A DNA stretch of 64,000 nucleotides from Massilia sp. YIM B02443 (GCF_030411955.1 NZ_JASNRA010000002.1:62001-126000), one strand, 5' to 3'; positions 1 through 9,977 are shown, counted from the first letter of the stretch. Notes: a model not told the origin generated them from the sequence alone. Translations and numbers: made by a program.

Positions 1-1968
1 CGCGAGACGCCGGCCAGCGTCACTGTGGTCGACCGCGGTATCATCGACGTGCGCGGCGCCGCCGACACCCAGGAAATCCTGCGCGCCATCCCCGGCGTCA
101 CCGCGCACAGCGCGCCGGGCAATATCGGCGTCAGCTACCGTGGCTTCGGCAGCGGCTCGGTGAGCCAGCTGTTCAACGGCATCAACGTGCAGTATTCGAT
201 TGCAGCGCGGCCGGTGGACAGCTGGATCATCGACCGGGTCGAGGCGATCGGCGGTCCGTCCAGCTTCCTGTTCGGCTCCGGCGCGGTCGGCGGTTCGATC
301 AACTACGTCACCAAGCTGGCCGAACGCCGCGACTTTTCGGAGGCGCGCCTGCGCCTGGGTGCGGACGACCTCAAGGAAGCCTCGGTCGGCCTGAACCGCC
401 AGGTGGGCGACGGCCATGGCGCCCATTATGCGCGCATCGACGTCAACCACCGCGACGGCGGCAACCCGACGGACGGCACCGACAGCCGCTCGACCCAGCT
501 GGCGGCCTCGTTGCGTTCGGACTTCGGCCACGGCTTCACTCACGTGCTGGCCTATGAATACCAGGAAGAAGACGTCGACCGCCCCTACTGGGGCACGCCG
601 CTGCGCAATCCCGTCGCCGGACGCCTGCAGGTGGATGAGGGAACGCGCTTCAAGAACTACAACAGCCAGGACGGCGTCTACGACCAGCGCGTCAACTGGC
701 TGCGCTCGATCGCCGGCTGGAAGGCGAGCGACGCGCTGCAGTTCACCAACACCTTCTACGTCTACGATGCGCTGCGCGACTACCGCAACGTCGAGACCTA
801 CCGCTTCACGCCCGACAATACGGCCGTGGTCCGTTCCGCCGCCCTGCTCCAGCGCCACGACCAGCGCCTGCTGGGCGACCGCATCGACGGCTTCTACAAG
901 AGCCGCATCGGAGAAAGGCGCAGCGACTGGGCGTTTGGACTGGACTACAGCATCAACAAGCAGACGCGCTTCCCGAACAGCCTCGCGGCGACGGTGAGCA
1001 CGGTCGACCCGTACGACTTCGTCACCGAGCGCTTCTTCGAGGTGCCGGGCATGACGCCGGGCTTCCGCCCCGACCGCGACAACAAGGTCACCACCACCGC
1101 GCTCTACCTCGAAAACCGCACCGCCCTGCTGCCGACGCTGAACCTGGTCACTGCGTTGCGCCACGAACGCATCGAACTGGATCTGGCCAACCGGCGCGAA
1201 GTCACAGCCACCAACCCGGCCACGTTCTCGCGCCGCTATTCGCCGACCACCGGACGCGTGGGCCTGGTGTGGGATGCGACGCCGAACATGAACGTGTATG
1301 CCACGTATGCGACGGCCGCCGATCCGCCGTCGGGCGCGCTGTCCACCGCCTCGTTCGCGGACGTGCGCAACAACAGCGAGCTGACCACGGGCCGCCAGGC
1401 CGAGGTGGGTACCAAGCTGGATTTCTGGCAGGGCAAAGGCACGGCGACGCTGGCCGCGTACCATATCACGCGCAAGAACATCGCGACCCAGGATCCGGAC
1501 AACAGCCTGCTTACCATTCTGGTGGGCGAGCAGTCGTCGCAAGGCGTCGAGCTGGCGCTCGGGCTGCAGCCGACGCGCCAGCTCTCGGTGCAAGGCAACT
1601 TCACCTGGGTCGATGCCGAGTACGAGAACTACCGCCAGGGTGGCATTTCTCTGGCCGGGAAGACGCCGAACAACACGCCATCGAGCGTTGCCAACATCTG
1701 GCTGTCGTACGCGTTCACGCCGGCGCTGCAAGGGCACGTGGGCGTGCGCCACGTGGGCAAGGTGTATGCGGATGCGGCCAATACCCAATATTGGCCGGAC
1801 TACACCTTCGTCGACCTGGGCCTGAGCTGGCAGGTGAATCGCAACGTGACCCTGGTCGGACGCGTGCGCAACCTGACCGACCGCCTGTACGCGGCCAACG
1901 TGACCAGCACCATGGCCTACCTGGGCGCGCCGCGCACGGCGGACGTCTCGCTGCGCCTGGCCTTCTGA
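1..1968 (+). CDS. TonB-dependent outer-membrane receptor, 5' end cut by window edge
   Basis: The frame is open from base 1, so the start and signal peptide lie outside the window. The 655 visible residues begin inside the plug domain (RETPASVTVVDRG, then EILRAIPGV and the plug-type stretch IDRVEAIGGPSSFLFGSGAVGG) and continue into a beta-barrel that ends in a terminal Phe (SLRLAF), the usual outer-membrane insertion signal. The conserved end RNLTDRLYAAN fits siderophore-type receptors. It would take up an iron chelate or similar ligand using TonB energy. The PepSY membrane protein starts 13 bases downstream, a pairing typical of iron-uptake operons. The substrate cannot be read from the sequence. 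Confidence 0.93.
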   Translation, partial: RETPASVTVVDRGIIDVRGAADTQEILRAIPGVTAHSAPGNIGVSYRGFGSGSVSQLFNGINVQYSIAARPVDSWIIDRVEAIGGPSSFLFGSGAVGGSINYVTKLAERRDFSEARLRLGADDLKEASVGLNRQVGDGHGAHYARIDVNHRDGGNPTDGTDSRSTQLAASLRSDFGHGFTHVLAYEYQEEDVDRPYWGTPLRNPVAGRLQVDEGTRFKNYNSQDGVYDQRVNWLRSIAGWKASDALQFTNTFYVYDALRDYRNVETYRFTPDNTAVVRSAALLQRHDQRLLGDRIDGFYKSRIGERRSDWAFGLDYSINKQTRFPNSLAATVSTVDPYDFVTERFFEVPGMTPGFRPDRDNKVTTTALYLENRTALLPTLNLVTALRHERIELDLANRREVTATNPATFSRRYSPTTGRVGLVWDATPNMNVYATYATAADPPSGALSTASFADVRNNSELTTGRQAEVGTKLDFWQGKGTATLAAYHITRKNIATQDPDNSLLTILVGEQSSQGVELALGLQPTRQLSVQGNFTWVDAEYENYRQGGISLAGKTPNNTPSSVANIWLSYAFTPALQGHVGVRHVGKVYADAANTQYWPDYTFVDLGLSWQVNRNVTLVGRVRNLTDRLYAANVTSTMAYLGAPRTADVSLRLAF

Positions 1969-1981
1969 CGCGGAGTACAAC

Positions 1982-3583
1982 ATGCAAACGCACTTCAAGC
2001 GCTGGCTGTTCCTGATCCACCGCTGGCTCGGCATCGCGGTCTGCGTGCTGTTCGCGATGTGGTTCGCGTCGGGCATGGTGATGATGTACGTCGGCTATCC
2101 GAAGCTGACGGACGACGAGCGGCTGCAGCATCTGCTGCGCCTGGACGCGAATGCGGCGCTGCTGGCGCCTGGCCAGGCGCTGGCGCGGGCCGGCATCGCC
2201 GGGCCGCTGGACGAACTGCGGCTGGCTGCGGCCAGTGGCGGCCGGCCGGTGTACCTGGCCACGCCGCCGCGCGCGGCCGGCGGTGACGCGCACAAGCCGC
2301 CGCCCAAGGGGACCGGCATGGTGGTGGTCGACGCCGTCACCGGCGCCCGCCTGCAAGGGGCGGACCGGGCGCATGCCATGGCCAGCGCGGCCGCCTTCGC
2401 CGGACCGGGCGTCAAGCTGGGCTACCTGGGCGCCGTCGATGAGGATGCGTTCACCCATTCGCGCGGGCTGGACGCGCATCGCCCGCTGCACAAGGTGCAG
2501 ATGCTGGACGATGCGCGCACCCTGCTCTGGATCTCCAGCCGCACCGGCGAAGTGGTACGCGACGCGCCGCGTACCGAGCAGCTATGGAATTACGTCGGCG
2601 CCTGGATCCACTGGCTGTATCCGTTCCGGGGCAACGCGTTCCAGCCCTATTGGACCGAGATCGTCAACTGGTCGTCGATCGTCGGCGTGGCGGTGGCGCT
2701 CAGCGGCACCGTGGTCGGCATCATGCGCTGGCGTTTCAGGAAGCCCTATCGCAGCGGGGCGCGCACGCCGTATCCGTCGGCGCTGATGCGCTGGCATCAC
2801 ATCAGCGGCATGTTGTTCGCGCTGGTGACGATCACCTGGATCTTCAGCGGGCTGATGTCGATGAATCCGTGGCGCGTGTTCGACACCGGAGCGCCGCAGC
2901 TGCAGCTGGACGCGCTGCGCGGCGGGCCGCTGGTCTTGTCGGACCGGGATGCGGCGCCGGGCGCACTGCTGCGCGCTGCAGGCGGCGACGTGCGCGAACT
3001 GCGCTGGGTGCGCGTGCTGGGCGAGAACCGGGTGCTGGCGCAGCGCGCCGGCGGGCAGCCGGAGGTGTTCGACAGCGCGGGCGCGCAGGCGCTGGCGCTC
3101 GATGCGGCGGCGGTGCAGGATGCGGGTTCGCGCCTGGTGGCGGCGCCGCTGGCGCGGGTCGAGCGGCTGACGCAGTACGACCTGTATTACTACGCGCGCG
3201 ATGCGCACACGATGATGGGCGGCGTCGACAAGCCGCTGCCGGTGCTGCGCTTGGTGTTCGCCGATCCGCATGCGACCTGGGTGCACGTCGATCCGCATAC
3301 GGGGGCGGTGCTGGGGCAGCTCGACAGCGGCAAGCGCGCCAGCCGCTGGCTGTTTGCGATGCTGCATTCGTGGGACTGGCTGCCGTTGCTGGAGCGGCGG
3401 CCGTTGTGGGATGCGGTGTTGATCGTGCTCAGCCTGGGCGGGCTGCTGCTCAGTGGGACGGGGGTGGTGATCGGGTGGCGCAGGTTGGGGAAGAAGCTGG
3501 GATCCAAGAGTGAAATTCGCGGAAACCTCGGCGAGCCTGCTGACAGCACGCCGATGGTCAGCCCCGACCAACGACCGGCTTAG
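1982..3583 (+). CDS. PepSY-associated transmembrane protein
   Basis: A 533-residue inner-membrane protein of the PepSY-TM family, often co-transcribed with TonB receptors and thought to take part in iron or siderophore handling, for example as a periplasmic reductase. Membrane segments are visible near residues 8-38, 223-245, 270-292 and 477-500, separated by two large periplasmic segments, as expected for the family. Conserved His residues sit beside the helices (LIHRWLG, RWHHISG, MLHSWDW) and could bind haem. It starts 13 bases after the receptor stop, so the two are probably one operon. The C-terminal 30 residues are hydrophilic and look non-conserved. The family is certain; the biochemical role is inferred. 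Confidence 0.9.
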   Translation: MQTHFKRWLFLIHRWLGIAVCVLFAMWFASGMVMMYVGYPKLTDDERLQHLLRLDANAALLAPGQALARAGIAGPLDELRLAAASGGRPVYLATPPRAAGGDAHKPPPKGTGMVVVDAVTGARLQGADRAHAMASAAAFAGPGVKLGYLGAVDEDAFTHSRGLDAHRPLHKVQMLDDARTLLWISSRTGEVVRDAPRTEQLWNYVGAWIHWLYPFRGNAFQPYWTEIVNWSSIVGVAVALSGTVVGIMRWRFRKPYRSGARTPYPSALMRWHHISGMLFALVTITWIFSGLMSMNPWRVFDTGAPQLQLDALRGGPLVLSDRDAAPGALLRAAGGDVRELRWVRVLGENRVLAQRAGGQPEVFDSAGAQALALDAAAVQDAGSRLVAAPLARVERLTQYDLYYYARDAHTMMGGVDKPLPVLRLVFADPHATWVHVDPHTGAVLGQLDSGKRASRWLFAMLHSWDWLPLLERRPLWDAVLIVLSLGGLLLSGTGVVIGWRRLGKKLGSKSEIRGNLGEPADSTPMVSPDQRPA

Positions 3584-3593
3584 TTAGCCCGCA

Positions 3594-3706
3594 ATCCGTC
3601 ATTCCCGCGAAGGCGGGAACCTAAGTTCTGTCTGCACAGCTACAAGCGCAATCGTAGGTGGCGGAGCTTGGGAACTTAGGTTCCCGCCTTCGCGGGAATG
3701 ACGGAT
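3594..3706. repeat. Extragenic palindromic element: 35-bp arms around a 43-bp spacer
   Basis: Perfect inverted repeat: 3594-3628 pairs with 3672-3706. Each arm also holds its own small hairpin (TTCCCGC-GAAG-GCGGGAA at 3602-3619 and its mirror copy). It lies between the convergent ends of the PepSY gene and the desaturase. The core ATTCCCGCGAAGGCGGGAA is a REP/dRS3-like sequence seen widely in beta- and gammaproteobacterial genomes. It may also serve as a bidirectional transcription end. Confidence 0.85.
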
Positions 3707-3769
3707 CAAAGGGTAACAATGGAAGGGCCTTTCCACTGCCCGAACGTGCACGTATTGCCAGAGGTTCGC

Positions 3770-4573
3770 TTATTGCCCCGCCGCCCCCGCCACATGCCGC
3801 CGCACGCGCGGCTGATCCGCCGCCGGCAAGCGATCATGATTGATCTTCACCAGCTTGAGCAGCGACAGCGAGCGGATCACCAGCCACCCCGCATCGAACT
3901 CCCACCACTTCATCGACAGCTTGGCCGACGCCGGATTGGCGTGGTGGTTGTTGTGCAGCTCGGCGCCGCCGAAGATGATCCCGATCGGGAAGAAGTTGCG
4001 CGAGTCTTCCTTGGTCTGGAAGTTGCGGTAGCCGACCACGTGGAAGATGCCGTTGATGAAGCCCGAGGCCCAGAACGGCAGGATCGACAGCTGGAACAGC
4101 CAGATCCAGAACCCGTTGGCCACGCCGAACACCATCATCTCGAGCGCCAGGAAAAACAGCGCGCCCTTGAAGCGGTGCCTGGTGTACAGGTGCTGGTCCA
4201 TCCAGTCTTCCTTGATGCCGACGCCGTAGGCTTTCACCAGGTCGGCGTTGCGCGCGGCTTTGCGGTACAACAGCGTGCCCTTGGACAGGATGGTCCACAA
4301 GCCGTGGATGCGCGGGCTGTGTGGATCTTCTTCGGTGTCGCACTTGGCGTGGTGCTTGCGGTGCACCGCGACCCAGGTCCTGGCGGTGACGCCGTAGGTA
4401 GTGAGCCAGATCCACATGCGGAACAGCTGGCACAGCAATGGATGAAAGGTGATCGCGCGGTGGCTGCGCGAGCGGTGCAGGTACAGCTCGCTGGCGAACA
4501 CGGTCATGATGTACGAGCCTGCCATCGTCAAGGCGACGCCTGTGGCGCTCAGTTGAATGAATCCTTCGAACAC
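3770..4573 (-). CDS. Acyl-CoA/acyl-lipid desaturase (delta-9 type)
   Basis: A 267-residue integral membrane di-iron desaturase that introduces a cis double bond into saturated fatty acyl chains. The three histidine boxes are present: HRSRSH near residue 33, HRKHH near residue 71 and HNNHH near residue 207. Hydrophobic segments flank them in the usual pattern. The start is a GTG at 4571-4573, chosen because GGGAG lies about 8 bases upstream. It is short for the family but covers all three boxes. A 16-base palindrome just upstream (4601-4616) may be its operator. It is monocistronic as far as can be seen. Confidence 0.92.
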   Translation of the reverse strand: MFEGFIQLSATGVALTMAGSYIMTVFASELYLHRSRSHRAITFHPLLCQLFRMWIWLTTYGVTARTWVAVHRKHHAKCDTEEDPHSPRIHGLWTILSKGTLLYRKAARNADLVKAYGVGIKEDWMDQHLYTRHRFKGALFFLALEMMVFGVANGFWIWLFQLSILPFWASGFINGIFHVVGYRNFQTKEDSRNFFPIGIIFGGAELHNNHHANPASAKLSMKWWEFDAGWLVIRSLSLLKLVKINHDRLPAADQPRVRRHVAGAAGQ

Positions 4574-4600
4574 GGTGTTTTCTCCCTGGTTGAACGAACC

Positions 4601-4616
4601 GGACGTTTTAACGTCC
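4601..4616. promoter_or_regulatory. Palindrome upstream of the desaturase, candidate operator
   Basis: GGACGTT-TT-AACGTCC, a perfect 7-bp inverted repeat 28 bases upstream of the desaturase GTG. Position and symmetry fit a dimeric repressor site of the kind that controls unsaturated fatty acid genes, but no regulator is encoded nearby. The rest of the 311-base gap 4574-4884 holds the divergent promoters and nothing else that I can recognise. Confidence 0.35.
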
Positions 4617-4884
4617 TGAAATAATGAGAGAAGAATAGCGTTCTACTGCTGAGTTCGAATTGGTAAGAAGAGCGGCTTTTAGGCGCTAATTGCTTCAATA
4701 ATGTCAAAAGATGGTCATGGGTTTTTCATGCGGTTTTTGTTACCGGCCGTGTAGCAGGCATGCGGGGAGCGCGGGTCTCGCCAATCGGACACCTCGTCGG
4801 CGGTCGACGTGCACGAGGTAGCAAAAGAATAAAATTGAGCAGCTGTTATAGTTACCGCTGATGCAATTTTTGTGAAGTGCCCCC

Positions 4885-5982
4885 ATGCTGATTTGCCCGG
4901 ACCCACGCGACCAGCTTGTCGCCCTGCTCTACCAGGCCATGCCGCCGCCAGTCATCAACGGTATCCGCAAGGATCCGAAGCCGGGCGGTTATTCCGATAG
5001 CGGCGCCGACATCGCCTTCGCACTGCGCAACGCCGGTGTGCGCATCGTGACGCCGCAGCCCGATCCCGATCCTGCCGAGGCGATGGACTGGGTTTTCCCC
5101 GACACGCCGGAAGGCATCGCCGCCGCGCTGGATGCCGGCGCCACCCTGCTCTTCGCCAACACCGTGCTGTTCGCCGGCCATCCGCTGGAAAGCGTGATGG
5201 GCCGCTGCTGGATCGTCGGCCAGTTGCCGGCGGCAATGCAGGCGGCGGACGACAAGTTCGCCACCAATGCCCGGCTGCGCGCAGCCGGATTGCCGGTGGC
5301 CGCGTCGGTCCTGGCCGCGCCCACTGCGCGCGACAACGTCCATGCACTGGAGAGCTTAACGCCGGAGAAGCTGGCGACGCTTGGCCTCGCCTTCCCGCTG
5401 ATCGTCAAACCGGTACGCGGCCGCGGCAGCCAGGGCGTGACGCTGGTCGACGACCACGCGGCCTTCCAGCGCGCCAGTGCAGAGCTGATCGACTCCGGCC
5501 GTTTCGGCGACGAACTGATCGTCGAACAATTTTTGAGTGGCACCGAGATAACGGTGACCGTGATGCCGCAGCGGTTCGGCCAGGACGGTGTGATGCGGGC
5601 GCCACGGCCGCTGCCGCCGGTACGCCGCTTCAACCACGAGCACGGCGTGGCGCCCTACAACGGCATCGTCGCCGTCACCAGCAACAGCGTCGCCCTGACC
5701 GGCGCGGAGCAGGCCGAGCCGGCAATCAGCGCCATGCTCGACGCCTGCGTGCACGCCGCGCGCCTGGTCGAGGCGCGTGCGCCGATCCGTATCGACTGCC
5801 GCGCCGACGCCGATGGCACGCTGCGCCTGTTCGACCTCAACATGAAGCCGAACATGACCGGCGCCGGCCGGCCGGGCCGCGCCGACCAGGACAGCCTGAG
5901 CGCCATCGCGGCGCGCGCGTGCGGATGGGATTACAGCGAACTGCTGTTGCGCATGCTGGACGATGCGTGGAAGGAAGTGTGA
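4885..5982 (+). CDS. ATP-grasp family protein
   Basis: A 365-residue ATP-grasp enzyme. It shows the ATP-binding lysine segment LIVKPVRGRGSQGVTLVDD near residues 172-190, the second nucleotide segment ELIVEQFLSGTEI near 211-223, and the metal-binding C-terminal part IRIDCRADADGTLRLFDLN near 295-313. This architecture matches D-Ala-D-Ala ligase-like and RimK-like carboxylate-amine ligases, which activate a carboxylate as an acyl phosphate and join it to an amine. The replacement of the usual NxNP motif by DLNMKPN suggests a divergent substrate. No neighbour indicates the pathway. The ATG lacks a strong ribosome-binding site. Confidence 0.8.
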   Translation: MLICPDPRDQLVALLYQAMPPPVINGIRKDPKPGGYSDSGADIAFALRNAGVRIVTPQPDPDPAEAMDWVFPDTPEGIAAALDAGATLLFANTVLFAGHPLESVMGRCWIVGQLPAAMQAADDKFATNARLRAAGLPVAASVLAAPTARDNVHALESLTPEKLATLGLAFPLIVKPVRGRGSQGVTLVDDHAAFQRASAELIDSGRFGDELIVEQFLSGTEITVTVMPQRFGQDGVMRAPRPLPPVRRFNHEHGVAPYNGIVAVTSNSVALTGAEQAEPAISAMLDACVHAARLVEARAPIRIDCRADADGTLRLFDLNMKPNMTGAGRPGRADQDSLSAIAARACGWDYSELLLRMLDDAWKEV

Positions 5983-6054
5983 TGTGCCGCTGCGGCAAGG
6001 CGCCGCAGCGTGAGACAGCGCCGGTGCACGGGATGTGCGCCGGCTTTCTACCGC

Positions 6055-7620
6055 TTACGCCTGCGCGGGCGGCTCGTCGGCGTCGGCGTCGATGCGGGTG
6101 ATGAGCACGGTCGCGATGCGGCGCTCCAGCACCTGCACCACCTCGAAGCGCAAGCCCTGCAGCTCGATCGCCTCGCCCGGCTGCGGGAGCGAGCCGAAAC
6201 GTTCGAGCATCAGGCCGGCCAGCGACGTGTAGTCGTCGTTCTCGCTGACCAGTTCATTCACTTCGAGCACCTGCTCCAGGTAATGCAGGTCGGCGGTGCC
6301 GTCGACGCGCCAGCGTCCCGGGCCGTCTTCCTGCACCACCGGCTGCTCGTCCTCGTCCGGGAATTCGCCGGCAATCGCTTCCAGGATGTCGATCGGCGTC
6401 ACCAGGCCCTGCAGCGTGCCGTACTCGTCGGCGATCAGCACCAGCTGGCCGTGCGAGCGCTTGAGGCGCTCCATCACCTTGAGCACGCCGCTGCCCTCGG
6501 GCATGATGATCGGCGCGCGGATGTGGGCCGGGTCGATCGCGCCCAGCTGGGTCAGGTCGCCGATCAGGTCCTTGGCGCGCGCCATGCCGATCACCTCGTC
6601 CAGTTCGCCCCGGCAGACCGGGAAGAAGCCGTGCGGCGTGGCCAGCAATTGCTCACGGATGACTTCGGCACTGTCCTCGATATTGATCCAGGAAATGTCC
6701 GAGCGGTTGGTCATGATCGAGCGTACCGAGCGCTGCGACAGGCTCAGCACGCCGCTGACCATATTCCGTTCTTCGTCCTCGAAAGCCGGCTCGACGGCCG
6801 TGTCGGCCACCGTTTCGGTTTCATCGCTCTGCTCGCTGTGACGCTTGCTGCCCAGCAGGCGCAGCACGGCGTCGGCGGTGCGGTCGCGCAGCGGGATGTG
6901 CGCTTCCTTCTTGTTGAAGTTGCGGCGCGCCAGCTGGTTCAGGGCTTCGATCACGACCGAGAAACCAATGGCGGCGTAGATATAGCCCTTCGGGATGTGG
7001 AAGCCGAGGCCTTCCGCGATCAGGCTCAGGCCGATCATCAGGAGGAAGCTCAGGCACAGCACCACCACCGTCGGATGCGCGTTGACGAAGCGCGTCAGCG
7101 GCTTGGAAGCGAACAGCATCACGCTCATCGAGATCACGACGGCGGCCATCATGACCCACAGCTGCTCGACCATGCCGACCGCGGTGATCACGGCGTCGAG
7201 CGAGAACACGGCGTCCAGGACAATGATCTGCGCCACCACGGCGGCGAAGCTGGCGTATTCGCGCTTGCCGGTCTGGACGTGCGACTTGCCCTCGACCCGC
7301 TCATGCAGCTCGAGCGTGGCCTTGAACAGCAGGAAGATACCGCCCAACAGCAGGATCAGGTCGCGGCCGGAGAACGACAGCGCAGCGATGGAAAACAGGG
7401 GTTGCGTCAGCGTGACCATCCACGAGATCACTGACAGCAGGCCGAGGCGCATGACCATGGCCAGCGACAAGCCGAGGACGCGGGCTTTCTCGCGCTGGTG
7501 CGGGGGGAGTTTGTCCGCCAGGATGGCGATGAAGATCAGGTTGTCGATGCCGAGGACGATTTCGAGCACGACGAGAGTGAGCAGGCCGACCCATATATTC
7601 GGGTCTAAGAGCACTTCCAT
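6055..7620 (-). CDS. TerC-family membrane protein with CBS pair and CorC/HlyC domain
   Basis: A 521-residue protein like E. coli YoaE/YegH. Residues 1-220 form a TerC membrane domain with several helices and acidic motifs in the membrane ([24 protein letters not shown]). Residues about 300-425 are a pair of CBS domains ([35 protein letters not shown]). Residues about 435-515 are a transporter-associated CorC/HlyC domain. TerC proteins are linked to metal efflux, notably of manganese at secretion sites; the CBS pair probably senses an adenine nucleotide. It is monocistronic, and its 5' end faces the amidohydrolase stop 91 bases away on the same strand. Confidence 0.9.
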   Translation of the reverse strand: MEVLLDPNIWVGLLTLVVLEIVLGIDNLIFIAILADKLPPHQREKARVLGLSLAMVMRLGLLSVISWMVTLTQPLFSIAALSFSGRDLILLLGGIFLLFKATLELHERVEGKSHVQTGKREYASFAAVVAQIIVLDAVFSLDAVITAVGMVEQLWVMMAAVVISMSVMLFASKPLTRFVNAHPTVVVLCLSFLLMIGLSLIAEGLGFHIPKGYIYAAIGFSVVIEALNQLARRNFNKKEAHIPLRDRTADAVLRLLGSKRHSEQSDETETVADTAVEPAFEDEERNMVSGVLSLSQRSVRSIMTNRSDISWINIEDSAEVIREQLLATPHGFFPVCRGELDEVIGMARAKDLIGDLTQLGAIDPAHIRAPIIMPEGSGVLKVMERLKRSHGQLVLIADEYGTLQGLVTPIDILEAIAGEFPDEDEQPVVQEDGPGRWRVDGTADLHYLEQVLEVNELVSENDDYTSLAGLMLERFGSLPQPGEAIELQGLRFEVVQVLERRIATVLITRIDADADEPPAQA

Positions 7621-7710
7621 TAGGGTAAGTTGGTAGTTAAGGAGGGGTCATTGTACGACATCGCGCCCGAACATCGGCAAAATGCCGGCCCGGGCGCCCC
7701 GTGAAACGTA

Positions 7711-9063
7711 TCAGGGTGCGGCCGTCGCGGCACTGCCCTCGCCCGCCACCGGCACGCCGCGCAGCCATACCGAATGGATCTTGCGCGTATTGCGAATATC
7801 TTCCAGCGGATTGGCGTCCAGCACCAGGATGTCGGCCTGTTTGCCCGCCACCAGCGATCCGCGCTCCTTGTCGATGCCCAGGATCGCCGCATTGACCGAG
7901 GTGCCGGCCTGCAGCGCCTGCATCGGGGTGAAGCCGGCAATCGTCAACAGTTCCAGTTCGCGATGCTCGGCAAAGCCCTGGATGCGGGGAATGGTCGCGC
8001 CAGAATCGGTTCCCAGCCCAACCTTGATGCCCGCCTTGTGCAAGGCCAGCGCATTGGACTTGGCCATGGCCAGGTCCTTCTTCGAAACTTCCTTGACCTT
8101 GTAGTTCGGGCTGTTCAGCCATTCCCACACGCCGGCATCGAGCGCCCCCTTGAAGAACGGCTGCTGCATCCAGTCCGGCTTGTCGGCATAGACGAAGAAG
8201 GCCTCGTCCAGGTCGAGCGTCGGGATATAGGCGACGTTGTTCTTCTTCATCAGCGCGATCAGCTCGGCGTCGACCGGCTTGTCGCGCACGCTGTGGCCGA
8301 ACAGGTCGACGCCGTCGCGCGCCAGACGCTTGGCGTCCTCGAGGTAATACACGTGGGCCGCCACCTTCAGGCCGTGCTGGTGCGCCTGCTGGATGACTTC
8401 GCGGTACAGGGCCGGATCCATCTTGCTGGTCTTCTTGTCGCCGAAATCGTCGACCCAGACCTTGACCAGATCCGGCTTGAGCGCGACCAGTTTCTTGAAG
8501 TCTTCGCGCACCGCGGCGATCGTGGTCGGGCGATACACCCGGTCCATGCCCATGGCGATCGGCGGCGCGCCATCCTTGACGCCGAAGCCGTGGCCGGCGG
8601 TAAGGATGGTGGGCAGGGTCAATTGGCCTGCGCGCTGTTCGTCGCGCATCTTGAAAATGAAATCGTGGTCGGTGCCGAACACGGCCACCGTGCCGATGCC
8701 GTGCCGCATGTACTTCTGCAGCTGGCGCGTGACGTTGGCTTCGGTGATGTTGGCCGCGCCCGAGGTCGCGCCATTCGTGATGCCGAGGTGGGCGTGGCCG
8801 GCGATCAGGGCCGGCATCAGGGTCTTGCCGCGCACGTCGACCACCTTGGCGCCGCTCGGCGGCTGCACGCCCTTGGACTGCACTGCGTCGATGCGGCCGT
8901 TGCGGATGACGATGTTGCCGTCCATTGGCGCTCCGCCATTGCCGTCGATGATGCGGCCGCCCTGCAGCACGGTAAGCTGGGACGACGACTGAGCCATGCC
9001 TGGCGCCGCCATGGCAAAGGAAACGGCGCCGGCCATTGCAGCCAGCAACTTGTGAATACGCAT
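7711..9063 (-). CDS. Secreted amidohydrolase-family protein
   Basis: A 450-residue protein with a signal peptide (about 24 residues ending GMAQ), so probably periplasmic. The metal-dependent hydrolase fold is supported by the HxH motif in GHAHLG, a candidate bridging lysine in LVKVWVDDFG, single metal histidines in AAHVYY and FGHSV, and the catalytic aspartate in LGTDSGA. The terminal KQADILVLDANPLEDI is typical of the imidazolonepropionase/prolidase-like branch. It would hydrolyse a cyclic amide or dipeptide-like bond; the substrate is unknown. The next gene on this strand ends 76 bases upstream, so they may be separate units. Confidence 0.9.
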   Translation of the reverse strand: MRIHKLLAAMAGAVSFAMAAPGMAQSSSQLTVLQGGRIIDGNGGAPMDGNIVIRNGRIDAVQSKGVQPPSGAKVVDVRGKTLMPALIAGHAHLGITNGATSGAANITEANVTRQLQKYMRHGIGTVAVFGTDHDFIFKMRDEQRAGQLTLPTILTAGHGFGVKDGAPPIAMGMDRVYRPTTIAAVREDFKKLVALKPDLVKVWVDDFGDKKTSKMDPALYREVIQQAHQHGLKVAAHVYYLEDAKRLARDGVDLFGHSVRDKPVDAELIALMKKNNVAYIPTLDLDEAFFVYADKPDWMQQPFFKGALDAGVWEWLNSPNYKVKEVSKKDLAMAKSNALALHKAGIKVGLGTDSGATIPRIQGFAEHRELELLTIAGFTPMQALQAGTSVNAAILGIDKERGSLVAGKQADILVLDANPLEDIRNTRKIHSVWLRGVPVAGEGSAATAAP

Positions 9064-9139
9064 CGGGCACCTCGGTCTGAATGTGGCTAACTTTTTAATG
9101 TTAGCCCATCAACAAGGATCGTGCCGTGCGCTTCGCGCT

Positions 9140-9961
9140 TTACACTCGCGTCGGCATGGCCTTGCGGGATGGAAGCATTGGGTCGAGTAATTGCCCTGTC
9201 AGCATGTCCGCATGCGGCGTGTCAGTGCCCACTTCGGCCGGCCAATGGCTTGGCAGATAGTGGCTGCCGAACAGGCGGTCCAGGAAAGGCAGCGTGGACG
9301 CGTAGTTGCGGTCGATGTGGTCGTGGCGGGTGTGGTGCCAGTGGTGAAAGGCCGGCGTGGTCACCAGCCATTCGAGCGGCCCCAGGCGCCAGCGCAGATT
9401 GGCGTGGATGAAGAAACCCCACAGCGTGCCGAGCACCAGCAGCGCCGCCGGCGCCCCGCTGCCGGCCGCACTCGGACTGGCCAGACCCAGCAGGTACAGC
9501 GGCACCAGGCCGAACAGACGCGTAATGACCATGTCGACCGGATGGCTGCGCGTGTTGGCGAGAAAATGCATGCGTTCGGTGCTGTGGTGCAGCGCGTGGA
9601 AGCGCCACAGCCACGGCAGTTCATGGCTCAGCCGATGGCCCCAGTAGAAACCGGTCTCGGCCACCAGGAAAGCCAGCGCGAGGCGCACCGCCAGCGGCCA
9701 GGCGGCAATCGTTTCGACCAGGCCGGACGGCACCAGGTGCCGGGCCAGCGTTGCCAGCAGCGCCATCGGCACGGTCAGGAGCACGATCGGCACCAGGCTG
9801 CTGATGAAGTAATACGCGAGGTTGTGGCGCAGCTCGCCGTTCGGCTGCGCGTGGCGCAGGCCGAACCAGCGTTCGAGCGGGACGAACAAGGCGGTGAGCA
9901 GCGCCAGCCAGATACACAGGCGCAGCGCCGCGGTGGCGAACTCGACGAGCGAAAAATGCAC
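9140..9961 (-). CDS. Sterol desaturase/fatty acid hydroxylase superfamily protein
   Basis: A 273-residue polytopic membrane protein. The histidine-rich metal motifs of this superfamily are visible: HRLSHELPWLWRFHALHHS near residues 108-126, a further conserved region RSHPVDM, and HHWHHTRHDHIDRNYAS near 211-227. They place a di-iron site on the cytoplasmic face. The family hydroxylates or desaturates lipids; in bacteria the substrates include hopanoid- or carotenoid-like molecules and ether lipids, and none can be chosen here. Only 16 bases separate its start from the stop of the PEP-CTERM gene upstream on the same strand, so the two could be co-transcribed. Confidence 0.88.
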   Translation of the reverse strand: MHFSLVEFATAALRLCIWLALLTALFVPLERWFGLRHAQPNGELRHNLAYYFISSLVPIVLLTVPMALLATLARHLVPSGLVETIAAWPLAVRLALAFLVAETGFYWGHRLSHELPWLWRFHALHHSTERMHFLANTRSHPVDMVITRLFGLVPLYLLGLASPSAAGSGAPAALLVLGTLWGFFIHANLRWRLGPLEWLVTTPAFHHWHHTRHDHIDRNYASTLPFLDRLFGSHYLPSHWPAEVGTDTPHADMLTGQLLDPMLPSRKAMPTRV

Positions 9962-9977
9962 GCGCGACAGTCCTGAA

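Noticed and set aside
1982..3571. Long overlapping open frames on both strands inside the PepSY gene and many other high-GC genes
   Set aside because: They are rich in Arg/Ala/Pro, lack recognisable domains, and mirror the codon periodicity of the true gene; these are normal shadows in high-GC DNA.
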